From G965240365 sp965240365 (GTDB taxonomy: Bacteria > Pseudomonadota > Gammaproteobacteria > Eutrophobiales > Eutrophobiaceae): a DNA stretch of 64,000 nt. The DNA is taken from positions 434,001-498,000 of the forward strand of contig OZ251218.1 in NCBI GenBank assembly GCA_965240365.1. Reading direction: 5' to 3'. Position 1 is the stretch's first letter; every line of letters starts with the position of its first letter. Made by a program: the position numbers and the translations under genes. Below, in pieces: positions 53,905 through 62,900 of this stretch. The notes under the pieces were generated by a model that had not been told where the DNA came from, searched no databases, and saw only the letters and a program-made list of their open reading frames with translations.

Positions 53905-54830
53905 ACGTACATGGCCCCGGACCGCGTGGCGGCATCGCGGCCGATTAGGGCCGCGCCGCGCACGCCGCTCGCATCGCCGAAGCGCGGCGGCACGACGGCG
54001 GGGGCGCTCAGGCCGCGGAGCAGCCAGGGTTGCATGGCGGCGTCGATCTGTTGGTAAATTTCCGGCAGTTTGGACAGGCCGCCGCCGAGCACGATGATGT
54101 CCGGGTCATAGAGCAGCACCAACTGGGCAAAGTAGCCGCCGAGGCACTGCATCCAGGCGGCAAAAACCTCCTCGGCCCGCGCTTCGCCCGCGCGCACGGC
54201 CGCCATCAGGCCCGCCGTATCGCGGTATTCGGCGCCAAACAGCCCGCCGAGGCGCAAAAGCCCCGGGCCGGACAGCCAGATTTCGGCGCAGCCATAGCCG
54301 CCGCAGCCACATTGCCGCAGGGGCAGCTTGTATCTCTGTTGCAGCATGGCCGGCAGGGCAATATGGCCGCATTCCAGGGCGGCCTTCTGCCGGCCGAGAT
54401 AAAGGCGCCCGTCCAGACAGAGGCCGCCGGCAAGCCCGGTGCCGATCACCAGCCCGAGGGCGTATTTGACGCCCTCGGCCGCGCCGCCGTTGACTTCCGA
54501 GCAGGTAAAGGCTTTGACATCGTTCTCGATATGCACCGGCCGCCCGAGGCGCGCCGAGAGGTCTGCGGCCACCGGCCGGCCGTTGATACAGGCAATATTG
54601 GCGGCGACGGCGCAACCCTGCCTATCCAAAACGCCGCACAGGCCGATACCGACCGAACCCTGTTGGCCGGTTTTTTGATCGGCCTCTTGCACAGCGGCCG
54701 CCACGGTGTCGAGAAACCGCGGATAATCCCGGGTCGGTGTGGACCGCCGCCGGGAGTCCTGTAATTGAAATTGCCGGTCAAAGATCGCCAGTTCAATCTT
54801 TGTGCCGCCGATATCCAGACCGTAGATCAT
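53901..54830 (-). CDS. ROK-family amino-sugar kinase
   Basis: 309 aa. The ATP-binding DIGGTKIELAIFD opens the protein. Sugar-binding IENDVKAF and the ROK zinc motif CGCGGYGCAEIW (C-x-C-G-x-x-G-C) are intact. It is not a repressor, as there is no N-terminal HTH. By context it phosphorylates GlcNAc and/or GalNAc taken up by the operon's MFS permease, giving the substrate of NagA. Confidence 0.9.
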   Translation of the reverse strand: MIYGLDIGGTKIELAIFDRQFQLQDSRRRSTPTRDYPRFLDTVAAAVQEADQKTGQQGSVGIGLCGVLDRQGCAVAANIACINGRPVAADLSARLGRPVHIENDVKAFTCSEVNGGAAEGVKYALGLVIGTGLAGGLCLDGRLYLGRQKAALECGHIALPAMLQQRYKLPLRQCGCGGYGCAEIWLSGPGLLRLGGLFGAEYRDTAGLMAAVRAGEARAEEVFAAWMQCLGGYFAQLVLLYDPDIIVLGGGLSKLPEIYQQIDAAMQPWLLRGLSAPAVVPPRFGDASGVRGAALIGRDAATRSGAMYV

Positions 54831-54844
54831 GGCAATGGCGCCGC

Positions 54845-55990
54845 TCAGGCGGCCCGGTACGGGTATATCGTGACACCCTGCACCACGCGGTTCACCTGCC
54901 CGCCCGGGCAGGGGTTATCGGCCGTAATGCCGAGCGCCAGGGCCTTGTAAAAGGCCAGCATCTGAGCATAGACGAGATAGGGCAGGGACAGCCAGATATC
55001 GTCCAGGCGGCCCCGGCCCGGCTCGCCCGCGGGCCGGGCGCCCAGCATCCCGGCCGTCAGCGCCACGATGGCGCCGGCGCAGTCATCGCGGATCAATTCA
55101 TCGTACAGGTCCCGATCATAATCGGCGGCACAGGCTTCCGCGGATTGCAGATGCACGATCAGCGTGGCTCGATCGACCACGGATTTGGGCCCGTGCCGGA
55201 AACCCAAAGGGGAATCGCTGAGCGGCGCCACTTTCCCGGCGCTGAGTTCAAGGCATTTCAACGCGGCTTCGCGGGCCGTGCCCAGCAGGCTGCCGGCGCC
55301 CAGCACCACCAGCCGGGTGAAATCCTTTTGCGCCAGTTCGCGGATCGCGGCGGCCTGCTCCGCAATCAGTTGTTCGGTGAACCGGGCGGCCTGCTCAAGC
55401 TGATCCGCGTCCGGCGTAAAGATGCTCGCACAGGCGATGAGCATCGAGGAAAAACTGGCGGTCATGGCAAAGCCCCGGTCATGGGCGCCTTCCGGCATCA
55501 GCAGGCAGAACCGGTCCGCGCGGTCCTCGGCCGATCTGGCCAGGGCGCCGTCCGGATTGCAGGTCAGGAGCAGATGATGACAGTCGCCGAGCATCTGATC
55601 GGCCAGCGCTACGGCGGCCAGGCTCTCCGGGCTGTCACCGGAACGGGCGAAGGAAATCAGCAAGGTGGGCAGGTCTTCGGCGAGATACTGCCTTGGCGCC
55701 GCGACCAGCTCCGTGCTGCTGATCGCCTCCACGCGGCAGCGCAGCGCGCCGCGCAACCCGGGCGCCAGGGTGTCGCCGATAAAGGCCGAGCTGCCGGCGC
55801 CGGTCAGGACAATGCGCAGATTGGCGCGCGCCAGCAGCGGCCGCAACCAGCTATCGAGCGCGTCCCGGCCGGCGGCAACCGCCTGTCCGGTCGCGCGCCA
55901 TAGGGCGGGTTGCCCGGAAATTTCCCGGGCCGTCCAGTAGCTGTTTTTTGCCTTCAGTTCATCCGCGGCAATCAGTAAATCAGGGCTCAT
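54845..55990 (-). CDS. agaS: AgaS-type double-SIS sugar isomerase/deaminase
   Basis: 381 aa from the ATG complementary to 55988-55990 (MSPDLLIAADEL), rather than an upstream ATG at 56023. Two SIS domains: ~40-190 (RIVLTGAGSSAFIGDTLAP, LLISFARSGDSPESLA) and ~205-375 (RLVVLGAGSLLGTAREAALK, SDSPLGFRHGPKSV). AgaS converts galactosamine-6-P to tagatose-6-P plus ammonia. GlmS-like glutaminase is absent, as expected. It sits between the kinase and AgaZ/KbaZ genes. Confidence 0.9.
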   Translation of the reverse strand: MSPDLLIAADELKAKNSYWTAREISGQPALWRATGQAVAAGRDALDSWLRPLLARANLRIVLTGAGSSAFIGDTLAPGLRGALRCRVEAISSTELVAAPRQYLAEDLPTLLISFARSGDSPESLAAVALADQMLGDCHHLLLTCNPDGALARSAEDRADRFCLLMPEGAHDRGFAMTASFSSMLIACASIFTPDADQLEQAARFTEQLIAEQAAAIRELAQKDFTRLVVLGAGSLLGTAREAALKCLELSAGKVAPLSDSPLGFRHGPKSVVDRATLIVHLQSAEACAADYDRDLYDELIRDDCAGAIVALTAGMLGARPAGEPGRGRLDDIWLSLPYLVYAQMLAFYKALALGITADNPCPGGQVNRVVQGVTIYPYRAA

Positions 55991-56006
55991 CTTTTTTACT
56001 GGTCCT

Positions 56007-57290
56007 CTATGCGGCCTTGCCACAGGCGCGGGCGTAGGTCTCGGTGACCTGCATAATCCGGTGGCGAATCAGATTTTCGGGCGCCGCATCCAGCATGCCC
56101 GCCCGGATCGCCGCGTATTGGGCCGGCATATACTGGCTCAGCAACGGCAGGGGAATAGGCGCGCCCGAGAGATTTTCAAGCAGGCGCGCGGCGGCCGCCT
56201 CCATGGCCGGCGCCGGCCAGTAATAGCGAATCCGGTCGCTGTAGCTGTAGCGCCGGTACAGGCGGGCCCGGGGTTCCTCATGCGGATAGTATTTGGCCCA
56301 GTGCTGCGGCTTATCCCGCATCGCCTGTTCACAGACCGCGCGCAGATTCGAGCGCCGCTGCTCGGTCACCAGTTCGTCTTCAATATGACTTAAGGCAAAC
56401 AGCGCCTCGCGCAGGGCCCAGGTGAGCTGCGGGCCGACTTTGAGAATGGCGAAATGATCGCGCACCAGCGCCGCATAGGCGGCGGCAGGCTGATAGTCGG
56501 TCGAGTGGGCCTCGTAAACCAGATGGGGAATCTCGGCAATCAGGTCCCGCAGCGGCCCGGCCTGGGCCGGCGCGTAGTCGTGTACCGAGGTATGATCGAA
56601 CTCCACCCCCGGTTGCACGACCAGGCCGATCACCCGGCGCCAGGCCGCCTCCAGACCGCGCGCGGCAAAGGCTTCTCTGTGCGCGGCGAGCGTGCGCCGC
56701 ACCGCCTCGACCGAGGTTACCTGCACGCCGTCCAGAGCCTCGGCCGCGCCGCCCGGAGGCGGCACTTCGGTGCCGACCACATAGACCAGCCGCGACTCGC
56801 CGGAACTTTGTCTTGCGGTGGCCTCGGCCACGTCACACAAATCCGCGGCCCGGGCGGCCACCACGTCATCGGGCAGGGCCTGCGGATCATCGGCGCAGGC
56901 CATACTGGTATCCAGATGGATTTTCTGAAAACCGGCCGCCACATAGGCGGAGATCAAATCCCGGGCCCGGGCCATGGCGCGCCCGGCAGGTTCATGACAC
57001 CAGCAGACCGGCCCTAAGTGGTCGCCGCCGAGAATAATATCCCCGCCGGGAAAACCGGCCCCGGCGGCAATGTTCTCGATGTAGGGCCGGAAATCCGCGG
57101 GTTTCATGCCCGTATAGCCGCCGAACTGATTGACCTGGTTAGCGGTCGCCTCGATAAGCACGGCGGTGCCGTCCTGCCTGCCCTGGCAGAAGGCGGCCTC
57201 CAGCACCCGCGGATGCGCGGTGCAGACGGAGTAGATCCCCCGGGGTTCGCCCGCGCGGTTGGCCGCGATGATGTCGAGCAGTGCTTCCAT
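56007..57290 (-). CDS. Tagatose-bisphosphate aldolase accessory subunit / tagatose-6-P kinase (KbaZ/GatZ/AgaZ)
   Basis: 427 aa, the KbaZ/GatZ length. Family motifs: ANQVNQFGGYTGMKPADF, ILGGDHLGPVCW, KIHLDTSMACADD and HSTDYQPAAAY. In E. coli KbaZ/GatZ helps the aldolase; for Shewanella AgaZ a tagatose-6-P kinase role has been proposed. The catalytic aldolase partner KbaY/AgaY is not in the window, so another class II aldolase must finish the pathway. Confidence 0.88.
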   Translation of the reverse strand: MEALLDIIAANRAGEPRGIYSVCTAHPRVLEAAFCQGRQDGTAVLIEATANQVNQFGGYTGMKPADFRPYIENIAAGAGFPGGDIILGGDHLGPVCWCHEPAGRAMARARDLISAYVAAGFQKIHLDTSMACADDPQALPDDVVAARAADLCDVAEATARQSSGESRLVYVVGTEVPPPGGAAEALDGVQVTSVEAVRRTLAAHREAFAARGLEAAWRRVIGLVVQPGVEFDHTSVHDYAPAQAGPLRDLIAEIPHLVYEAHSTDYQPAAAYAALVRDHFAILKVGPQLTWALREALFALSHIEDELVTEQRRSNLRAVCEQAMRDKPQHWAKYYPHEEPRARLYRRYSYSDRIRYYWPAPAMEAAAARLLENLSGAPIPLPLLSQYMPAQYAAIRAGMLDAAPENLIRHRIMQVTETYARACGKAA

Positions 57291-57298
57291 AAAACTGC

Positions 57299-58636
57299 TC
57301 AGGATGGCCCGATCCCGGCCGGTTTAAAGCCGCGCGGCCGCAGTTTATGCCCCTTTACCGCGTAAAAGAGAATAAACAGGTAACAGGGGATCATGATCCA
57401 ATAGGCGCTCTGGAGGTCGCGGCTGTCGGCCAGGGCGCCGTAGAGCAGGGGCAACAGGGCGCCGCCGGCAATCCCCATGATCAGCAGGGCCGATGCTGTG
57501 CTGGATTGTCTTTTGCTCAGATCCTGCAGGGCCAGGGGCCAGACGGCCGGCCACACCAGGGCATTGGACAGGCCGAACAGCGCGACAAAGAACACGGCAT
57601 TGGGAATCAGAGGGATTGGCGTCCAGCCGTACAGCATAGCGGCCACGGAACTGGATTCAACACTGGTGGTGAGCACCAGGATCGCAAACAACACGCCCAG
57701 TATGGCCGACCATTTCAACGCCGTTTGCTGGCTGATCAATTTCGGAATGGCGAGCAGGCCGAGAATGTAGCCCAAAATCATAAAGGCCATGGTGTAAGAG
57801 GTTAACTGGCCGAAATTGGCCACCCCCGACTCCTTGCCAAACAGCCCGATGGTGTCGCCCGCGATCACCTCGACGCCGACATAGAAAAACAGGGTCAGGG
57901 CGCCCAGAATGACATGCGGGAATTGCAGGGCGCTTCTTTCTCCGGCGGCAGCGCCGGCGGCCGACTCTTCCTCGCCGGGCTCGGCCAGCGGCGCGTATCG
58001 GATAAATATCGCCAGCACCAGCAGCATGGCCGCCATAATCAGATAGGGCATCATCAGGCGCGCCGACAACTCGGCCAGTTCGGCCGCCTTGGACGCCGCG
58101 TCCAGGGAGGCGATGCGCGCCTCGCTGAAGCGGGACATATCGGTCAGCACCAGGGCCGTGAAGACCAAAGGCGCGATAAAGCCCGCGCCCTTATTCAGTA
58201 TGCCCATAATGCTGATGCGCACGGCCGCGGTCTCGCGCGGGCCGATCATCACGATATAGGGATTGGCCGCCGTTTGCAGGATAGTCAAACCCGCGCCCAG
58301 AACAAACAGCGCCAGCAGGAAAATACTGTACTCGCGCAACCAGGCCGCGGGGATAAACAACAGCGCGCCGGCCACCATGGCAAACAGGCCCAGCGCCATG
58401 CCCCTGCGATAGCCGGTGCGGCGCAGGATCAGGGATGAAGGCAGGGCCAGGAAGGTGTAAGACAGGTAAAAAACAAAGGTGACAAAATACGCCTGCAAAT
58501 ACGTCAGTTCACAGGCGATTTGCAGGAATGGAATCAGCGAGCCGTTGAGCCAAGTGACAAAGCCGAACAGAAAAAACAGCCCGCCGATGATCAGCATGGG
58601 CGTCAGGCTTGAAGAGCCGGATTCGGAATGTTGCAT
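57299..58636 (-). CDS. Sugar MFS transporter of the FucP/NagP type
   Basis: 445 aa, 12 membrane helices. FucP-family pattern: ALPSSLILRRTGYRRGM, LGAGLTILQTAANPYIVMIG, GVEVIAGDTIGLFG and NALVWPAVWPLAL. Relatives import fucose, GlcNAc or GalNAc with protons. It is the promoter-proximal gene; its ATG has AAGGAGG nine bases upstream (58645-58652), immediately next to MITE copy F. Confidence 0.92.
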   Translation of the reverse strand: MQHSESGSSSLTPMLIIGGLFFLFGFVTWLNGSLIPFLQIACELTYLQAYFVTFVFYLSYTFLALPSSLILRRTGYRRGMALGLFAMVAGALLFIPAAWLREYSIFLLALFVLGAGLTILQTAANPYIVMIGPRETAAVRISIMGILNKGAGFIAPLVFTALVLTDMSRFSEARIASLDAASKAAELAELSARLMMPYLIMAAMLLVLAIFIRYAPLAEPGEEESAAGAAAGERSALQFPHVILGALTLFFYVGVEVIAGDTIGLFGKESGVANFGQLTSYTMAFMILGYILGLLAIPKLISQQTALKWSAILGVLFAILVLTTSVESSSVAAMLYGWTPIPLIPNAVFFVALFGLSNALVWPAVWPLALQDLSKRQSSTASALLIMGIAGGALLPLLYGALADSRDLQSAYWIMIPCYLFILFYAVKGHKLRPRGFKPAGIGPS

Positions 58637-58644
58637 GTGCTTTT

Positions 58645-58652
58645 ACCTCCTT
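58645..58652 (-). promoter_or_regulatory. Ribosome-binding site abutting MITE copy F
   Basis: Minus-strand AAGGAGGT, a near-perfect Shine-Dalgarno for the MFS permease. The MITE end (AAGGAAGCTC) begins two bases away. Confidence 0.75.
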
Positions 58653-58653
58653 A

Positions 58654-58840
58654 AAGGAAGCTCTGAATAAGTCCATCCAGGACTTATCAGAGCAAACCAG
58701 GTGAAAGTGCGATTTTCACCTTTCTGTCTGCCGCAGGCAGGGCTTCAAAATCAATGACCGGCATCATTGGGGTGGCACACCTGCCTGCAGCAGGCAGGTC
58801 CCTATGCCGCAGGAAACTCTGATTAAATCAGGGCTTCCTT
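58654..58840 (-). repeat. MITE-like hairpin element, copy F
   Basis: 187 bp in reverse orientation: AAGGAAGCTCTGAATAAGTC at the left and ACTCTGATTAAATCAGGGCT then TCCTT at the right. Internal GTGAAAGTGCGATTTTCAC, CTGCCGCAGGCAG and CCTGCCTGCAGCAGGCAGG palindromes are kept. It lies in the 5' leader/promoter region of the amino-sugar operon. Confidence 0.9.
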
Positions 58841-59429
58841 CATACTTAAAGATGATTACGGCGCCGGTAAAGACCCGCGCCGCAAAGCCTGGTGATTAGC
58901 GGCAAGCACAGGGATTTGCGGCGCAGCGAACCGTCGGTAATCATCAACTCAACGCCGAGACGATGTTTAAGCCATTGGCCATTACCACCGAATCGTTAAT
59001 AACCGGCCAGGCAATAGACTACCTATTGAATTTTACTAAAGCCGCTAGGGTAGCAACTTGCGTAAGGTTTCACAAGTTTTCAAATTAGGCGGAGTATTAA
59101 ATAAACTCCGGTTCTTTCTGCCCGAATCAAGCCGGAATCCAGGAGGTCGATGCCGAGGTGTTCAAAGGAGCAGCTAAAGGCAAATGGGCCGAGATACAGT
59201 TCTTTCGCCTGCCCGCAAAAGCTCAGCCGAAATGATATGGTTCCCCGCTCAAATCCCTTGCACCCCGCCAGGCAAGCCATGCTAGAATGTTCACGGTTGA
59301 ACAGATAAACTCGACACACCTCAAGGGCGCCGCGCCCAGGCCGCCAATTCTCCCCTTTACAAGGCGCAAGCGCCGGGTATGCCGGGCGGTAGCGTGCGCG
59401 GATGCCGCCCAAGAATCTTTATCTCGCAA
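58841..59429. other. Intergenic region, no recognised gene
   Basis: Frames on the minus strand (59080-59412) have no recognisable motifs. An inverted GCCGCAAA..TTTGCGGC pair is seen at about 58880-58926. A -10-like TAGAAT at 59283-59288 could start transcription toward the MarR gene. A GGAATCCAGGAGG fragment of the dispersed palindrome is at ~59130. Confidence 0.45.
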
Positions 59430-59795
59430 ATGAGTTAAGCCTCCGTCTCACAAGATGATATCCGGTTTCAGGCGCTGCGCTTGTTGCAGGACCAACCGGC
59501 GCTGACCCGGCAGGAAATTGCCCGCGAACTCGGCATCAGCCTGGGCCGGGTGAACTTTTGCCTGCGCGCGCGGGCAGACCGGGGGCTGGTCAAGATTCGG
59601 AACTTTCAGAACAGCAACAACAAGAGCGCCTACCGCTACCTGCTGACGCCCAAAGGCATCCGCGCAAAGATAGCGCTGACCAGGGCCTTTCTAAGGCGCA
59701 GGCTGGCCGAGCACAAGGCGTTGCGGGTGGAGATTCGGGCTCCGGGTCGGGAACTGCCCGACTCTCATGTTCATTCGGTTCGGCAAGTTGAATGA
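59430..59795 (+). pseudogene. MarR-family EPS-associated transcriptional regulator with stop at codon 3
   Basis: The frame from ATG at 59430 reads M-S-stop (TAA 59436-59438), then ASVSQDDIRFQALRLLQDQP, then the winged-helix ARELGISLGRVNFCLRA, LVKIRNFQNSNNKSAYRYLL and TPKGIRAKIALTRAFLRRR. This order, including the helix before the TTG codons at 59481/59484, matches the EPS-associated MarR family (~105-110 aa). Starting at TTG 59481 would lose helix 1. So either the gene is inactivated by a CAA-to-TAA-type change, or it uses a rare start. It controls exopolysaccharide genes in relatives; none are visible here. Confidence 0.65.
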
Positions 59796-59952
59796 AAGCC
59801 CCCTGATGCTATATTCTATTTACAAGACTAAAACGGGCATAAGGGCGGCTCGGGTCGTGATGGTAAGTGATACGGGATTATCAGGCCGAGTGCCGGGTAG
59901 CGAGTAAGGTTCTCGTCCGTATCAGGAGACTTTGAAATTTTAATTCTACGCC

Positions 59953-59969
59953 GAGGTGATAGTACATTG
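59953..59969 (+). promoter_or_regulatory. Strong ribosome-binding site and TTG start of the giant ATPase gene
   Basis: GAGGTGAT at 59953-59960 pairs with eight bases of the 16S rRNA tail and is followed, eight bases after GAGGTG, by TTG at 59967. The frame opens at a stop at 59898 and has no ATG or GTG before this. The next in-frame ATG is ~350 bp downstream, inside conserved-looking sequence. Confidence 0.75.
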
Positions 59970-62900
59970 AGTAATGACGAACCATACAAATATAAGAAAT
60001 GGGAAAAATTCGAGAATAAACTAGACGATGTTATTAAGAAAAAGCACACAGAGTTGTCTGTGGAAGTAAACGCACGCTCAAATAGTGATTTCTTCGATCT
60101 TTTTGTTATCGGAAAACTAATCTCGGCACTCGACCACTACAAGCCACGCATTCACTGGTCTTTCAATACTGCTGACATTGAGAGATTGGAGGCGCTTAGA
60201 CTACGAACTATCCTTGAATCGAACGGCACGGTTACGGAGATAGAAAAGAAGAGTTCCGGATACTGGAATGCAAAGCCAAATAAAAAGCAATACTGGATTC
60301 CGTTATTCCCACTAATGAAAATAAAAATTGATAATAGGCCGCAAAAAAAAGATGAGCCTGTCGATAAAGTAAATCAGCTTTCCAAGAATGTTTTTTCTGC
60401 CTGTTCCGCTTCTCTTGAAGCCAATTTTTCGGGTGAATATCTCTGGGCAGTCAAGGCTGAGATTCACCGTATCGTTAACATTGCGCTCAGGGAGATCATA
60501 TCCAATTCATTTGAGCACAGTCTCGGCAGGCACATTTATATTGCTATCGTTGCAAAAAGAGATACCAGTCATTTCAGACTGAGTCGCAGCACTTTTAGTC
60601 ACGACACTGCATTCAAAAGTAGTGGGACAATAGACGCAATAGAACTTCTTGTAGCCGATAACGGTCGAGGGCTACTGGATGGAATCATGTCAACTCTTAA
60701 GGAAAATGATATAACACGCTCTGCCTCTGACGCAGTATGGTCCTCCTTCTCAAAAGAAGCGCTTAACTCTGACGCAATTCGGAGGCTGGAGGAGACGTTT
60801 CTAACACAGCTTATGAACGGCGAATTAGCCCTGAGGCGCGGCCGCCGTAGCGAAGGCCTTAAGCAAGTCTTCAAAGAACTGTCATGGGCCGAGGGTGTAG
60901 TAAATATGCGTACAGGCGCCTCGTCTTGTGAATACCATCCAGTATCTACTATTGCTCATCCGATCCCTTCAAGTAAGTTTCATATACCAGGATTGATTTA
61001 TTCCTCGTACCACCTGTCATATTCGTTGAGACTAACCAACAGAAAATACTTGTCCGATCAAGCAGAACTAGATTTGAGTGTCGATGAAAATTTGTTCTAT
61101 TCCAATAATAAACCTAAAGCATTTTTTGGTGGAAGCTCTTTCCTTAAAATTCTTCGGAGAGCAGAGATAGATGTGCATGAGGTTGCTACAAACATAAAAG
61201 ATGAACTCAATTCTCAAAAATCTGATTTCTCCATCTGCGTTATCGACCTTGAGAATAGTCCGTATATCGAGCTGGAGTACCTGGACAGCTTTTTGCAGGA
61301 AGCCGCTAGATGCACCTTGCCGGGCAAAGACTTTCTTTTGTCGCAATGTATAGTATTGCGCGGATTAAGAAGAGAACTGATATTCAAACTTCGCTTTATG
61401 ACAAGCCAGGCTGTTCTGATTGCAATTGGCACTTTTGTGCTATGTTTGGATGAATATGATATCCCACACTTTCTCGGAATACCTCGATTTGGGCAATCAA
61501 TTTTTGATATTGAAGATATTCTTGTAAATGCTTACCTGGGTTATAATGTGCCGATCAAGAATTTTCTTTCCTCAGATAACGGCAATAATGAGTACCATCA
61601 ATATCTAAAGAATCTTGCAAAATCAAAGTCAAACTGCTTGCTGAAATTAACGAGCAACTCAAAACCAGCCTCCGCTCCAGTTAAAAATAAAAAATCCGCT
61701 CAAGTTAAAAATAAAAAAGAAGAACTCGATTCAACACCAATCTTCGCGCAAGTCAAACATAAAATAGAAGAACTCGATCACGAACAGACATCGGCCGAAC
61801 TTAAGCGTTTTCTTTTGCCAAGGCCACTTCAACTAATAGATCAAAGCATTCAATACGGGTTTGATTTCAGACATCTATACTCTAAGGATAGGTGCTTGAT
61901 AACCGCATATCGAAGTGTGCGGAAGTCGGTAGTCGAAAATGGTATTACTTCTATTTGGTATTTGTCAAATAATGGCAATCGATTGGCGCTCGAAATAGCT
62001 GTACAGCTCGCAATAGAAGACGCGCAAATGCTTATATACAGGGAAGAACCCTCAAAACCGGGCTGGGATGTGCCTCCCGCCCGCGGTCAAACGGCCTTAG
62101 TTTTAGATATTATCTACCCGTCGGATATAAGAGAACAAGATAGCCCTGTTGGAAGGCTTTTATTGGAAGTCTCAGAGAAAATTTCATTGTTAGTGGTCAG
62201 CGCTGCGTCAGAGTCTGCAATGACTGAGTTTGAGGAAACCTATCCTGAAATATCAATTGTCGCCGCCCTGAGTAAGCATGAAAATGATCCCCTTCCCAAG
62301 GGCGTCGACAGAGATAAACCGCCACTTTCGTCATCTTTAGATTACAAGAACGCGCCTATTGCAGAGAAACCCGGCCAAATAGGGCGCAGGTCGCTTTACT
62401 CAGAGATTGAGTTATCTACGGACTTCTGGCAACACGCCAAGGAGATAGACTATCTGGCGAGTGGAGACGATAACAGATTCGAAGATTCAAGAAAATTGGT
62501 AATACGCGAGCGAAATCGATTTTTGATGTCAAATTTAAGAGTCCGTCAACAGATTCGCTCATTACTCCGGCAATTTGTAGTCGAAAAATTATCACAAAAT
62601 GTGAAGGTAATCGTTCATCCCACTCACGCGATCGGCGCCTGGTTGGCGCGTGAAGTGGCGAGTATGCTCCCATGTAATCCTTTAATACTTGCACTGCGTC
62701 AACCTGTTTACGGTGGACAAATCAAAATATCTACTGAGGACATGAGCGAACTTACCGAGCGTGTGAGTGAACTAAAAAGCGCAAGCAACTTGCCACTTAG
62801 AACGCTTATTCTTGATGATTCTGTTGTGTCTGGTTCATCTCTCACCAAGATGTTTGGTATTGCGCATTTGCTGAATTTGGAGGTCACTGGAATCTTTGTC

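Noticed and set aside
54030..55903. Long plus-strand frames opposite the ROK kinase and agaS
   Set aside because: Same reason: composition-driven antisense frames over well-identified genes.
59080..59412. 110-aa minus-strand frame upstream of the MarR gene
   Set aside because: No recognisable motif, atypical composition, and it covers the likely MarR promoter region.
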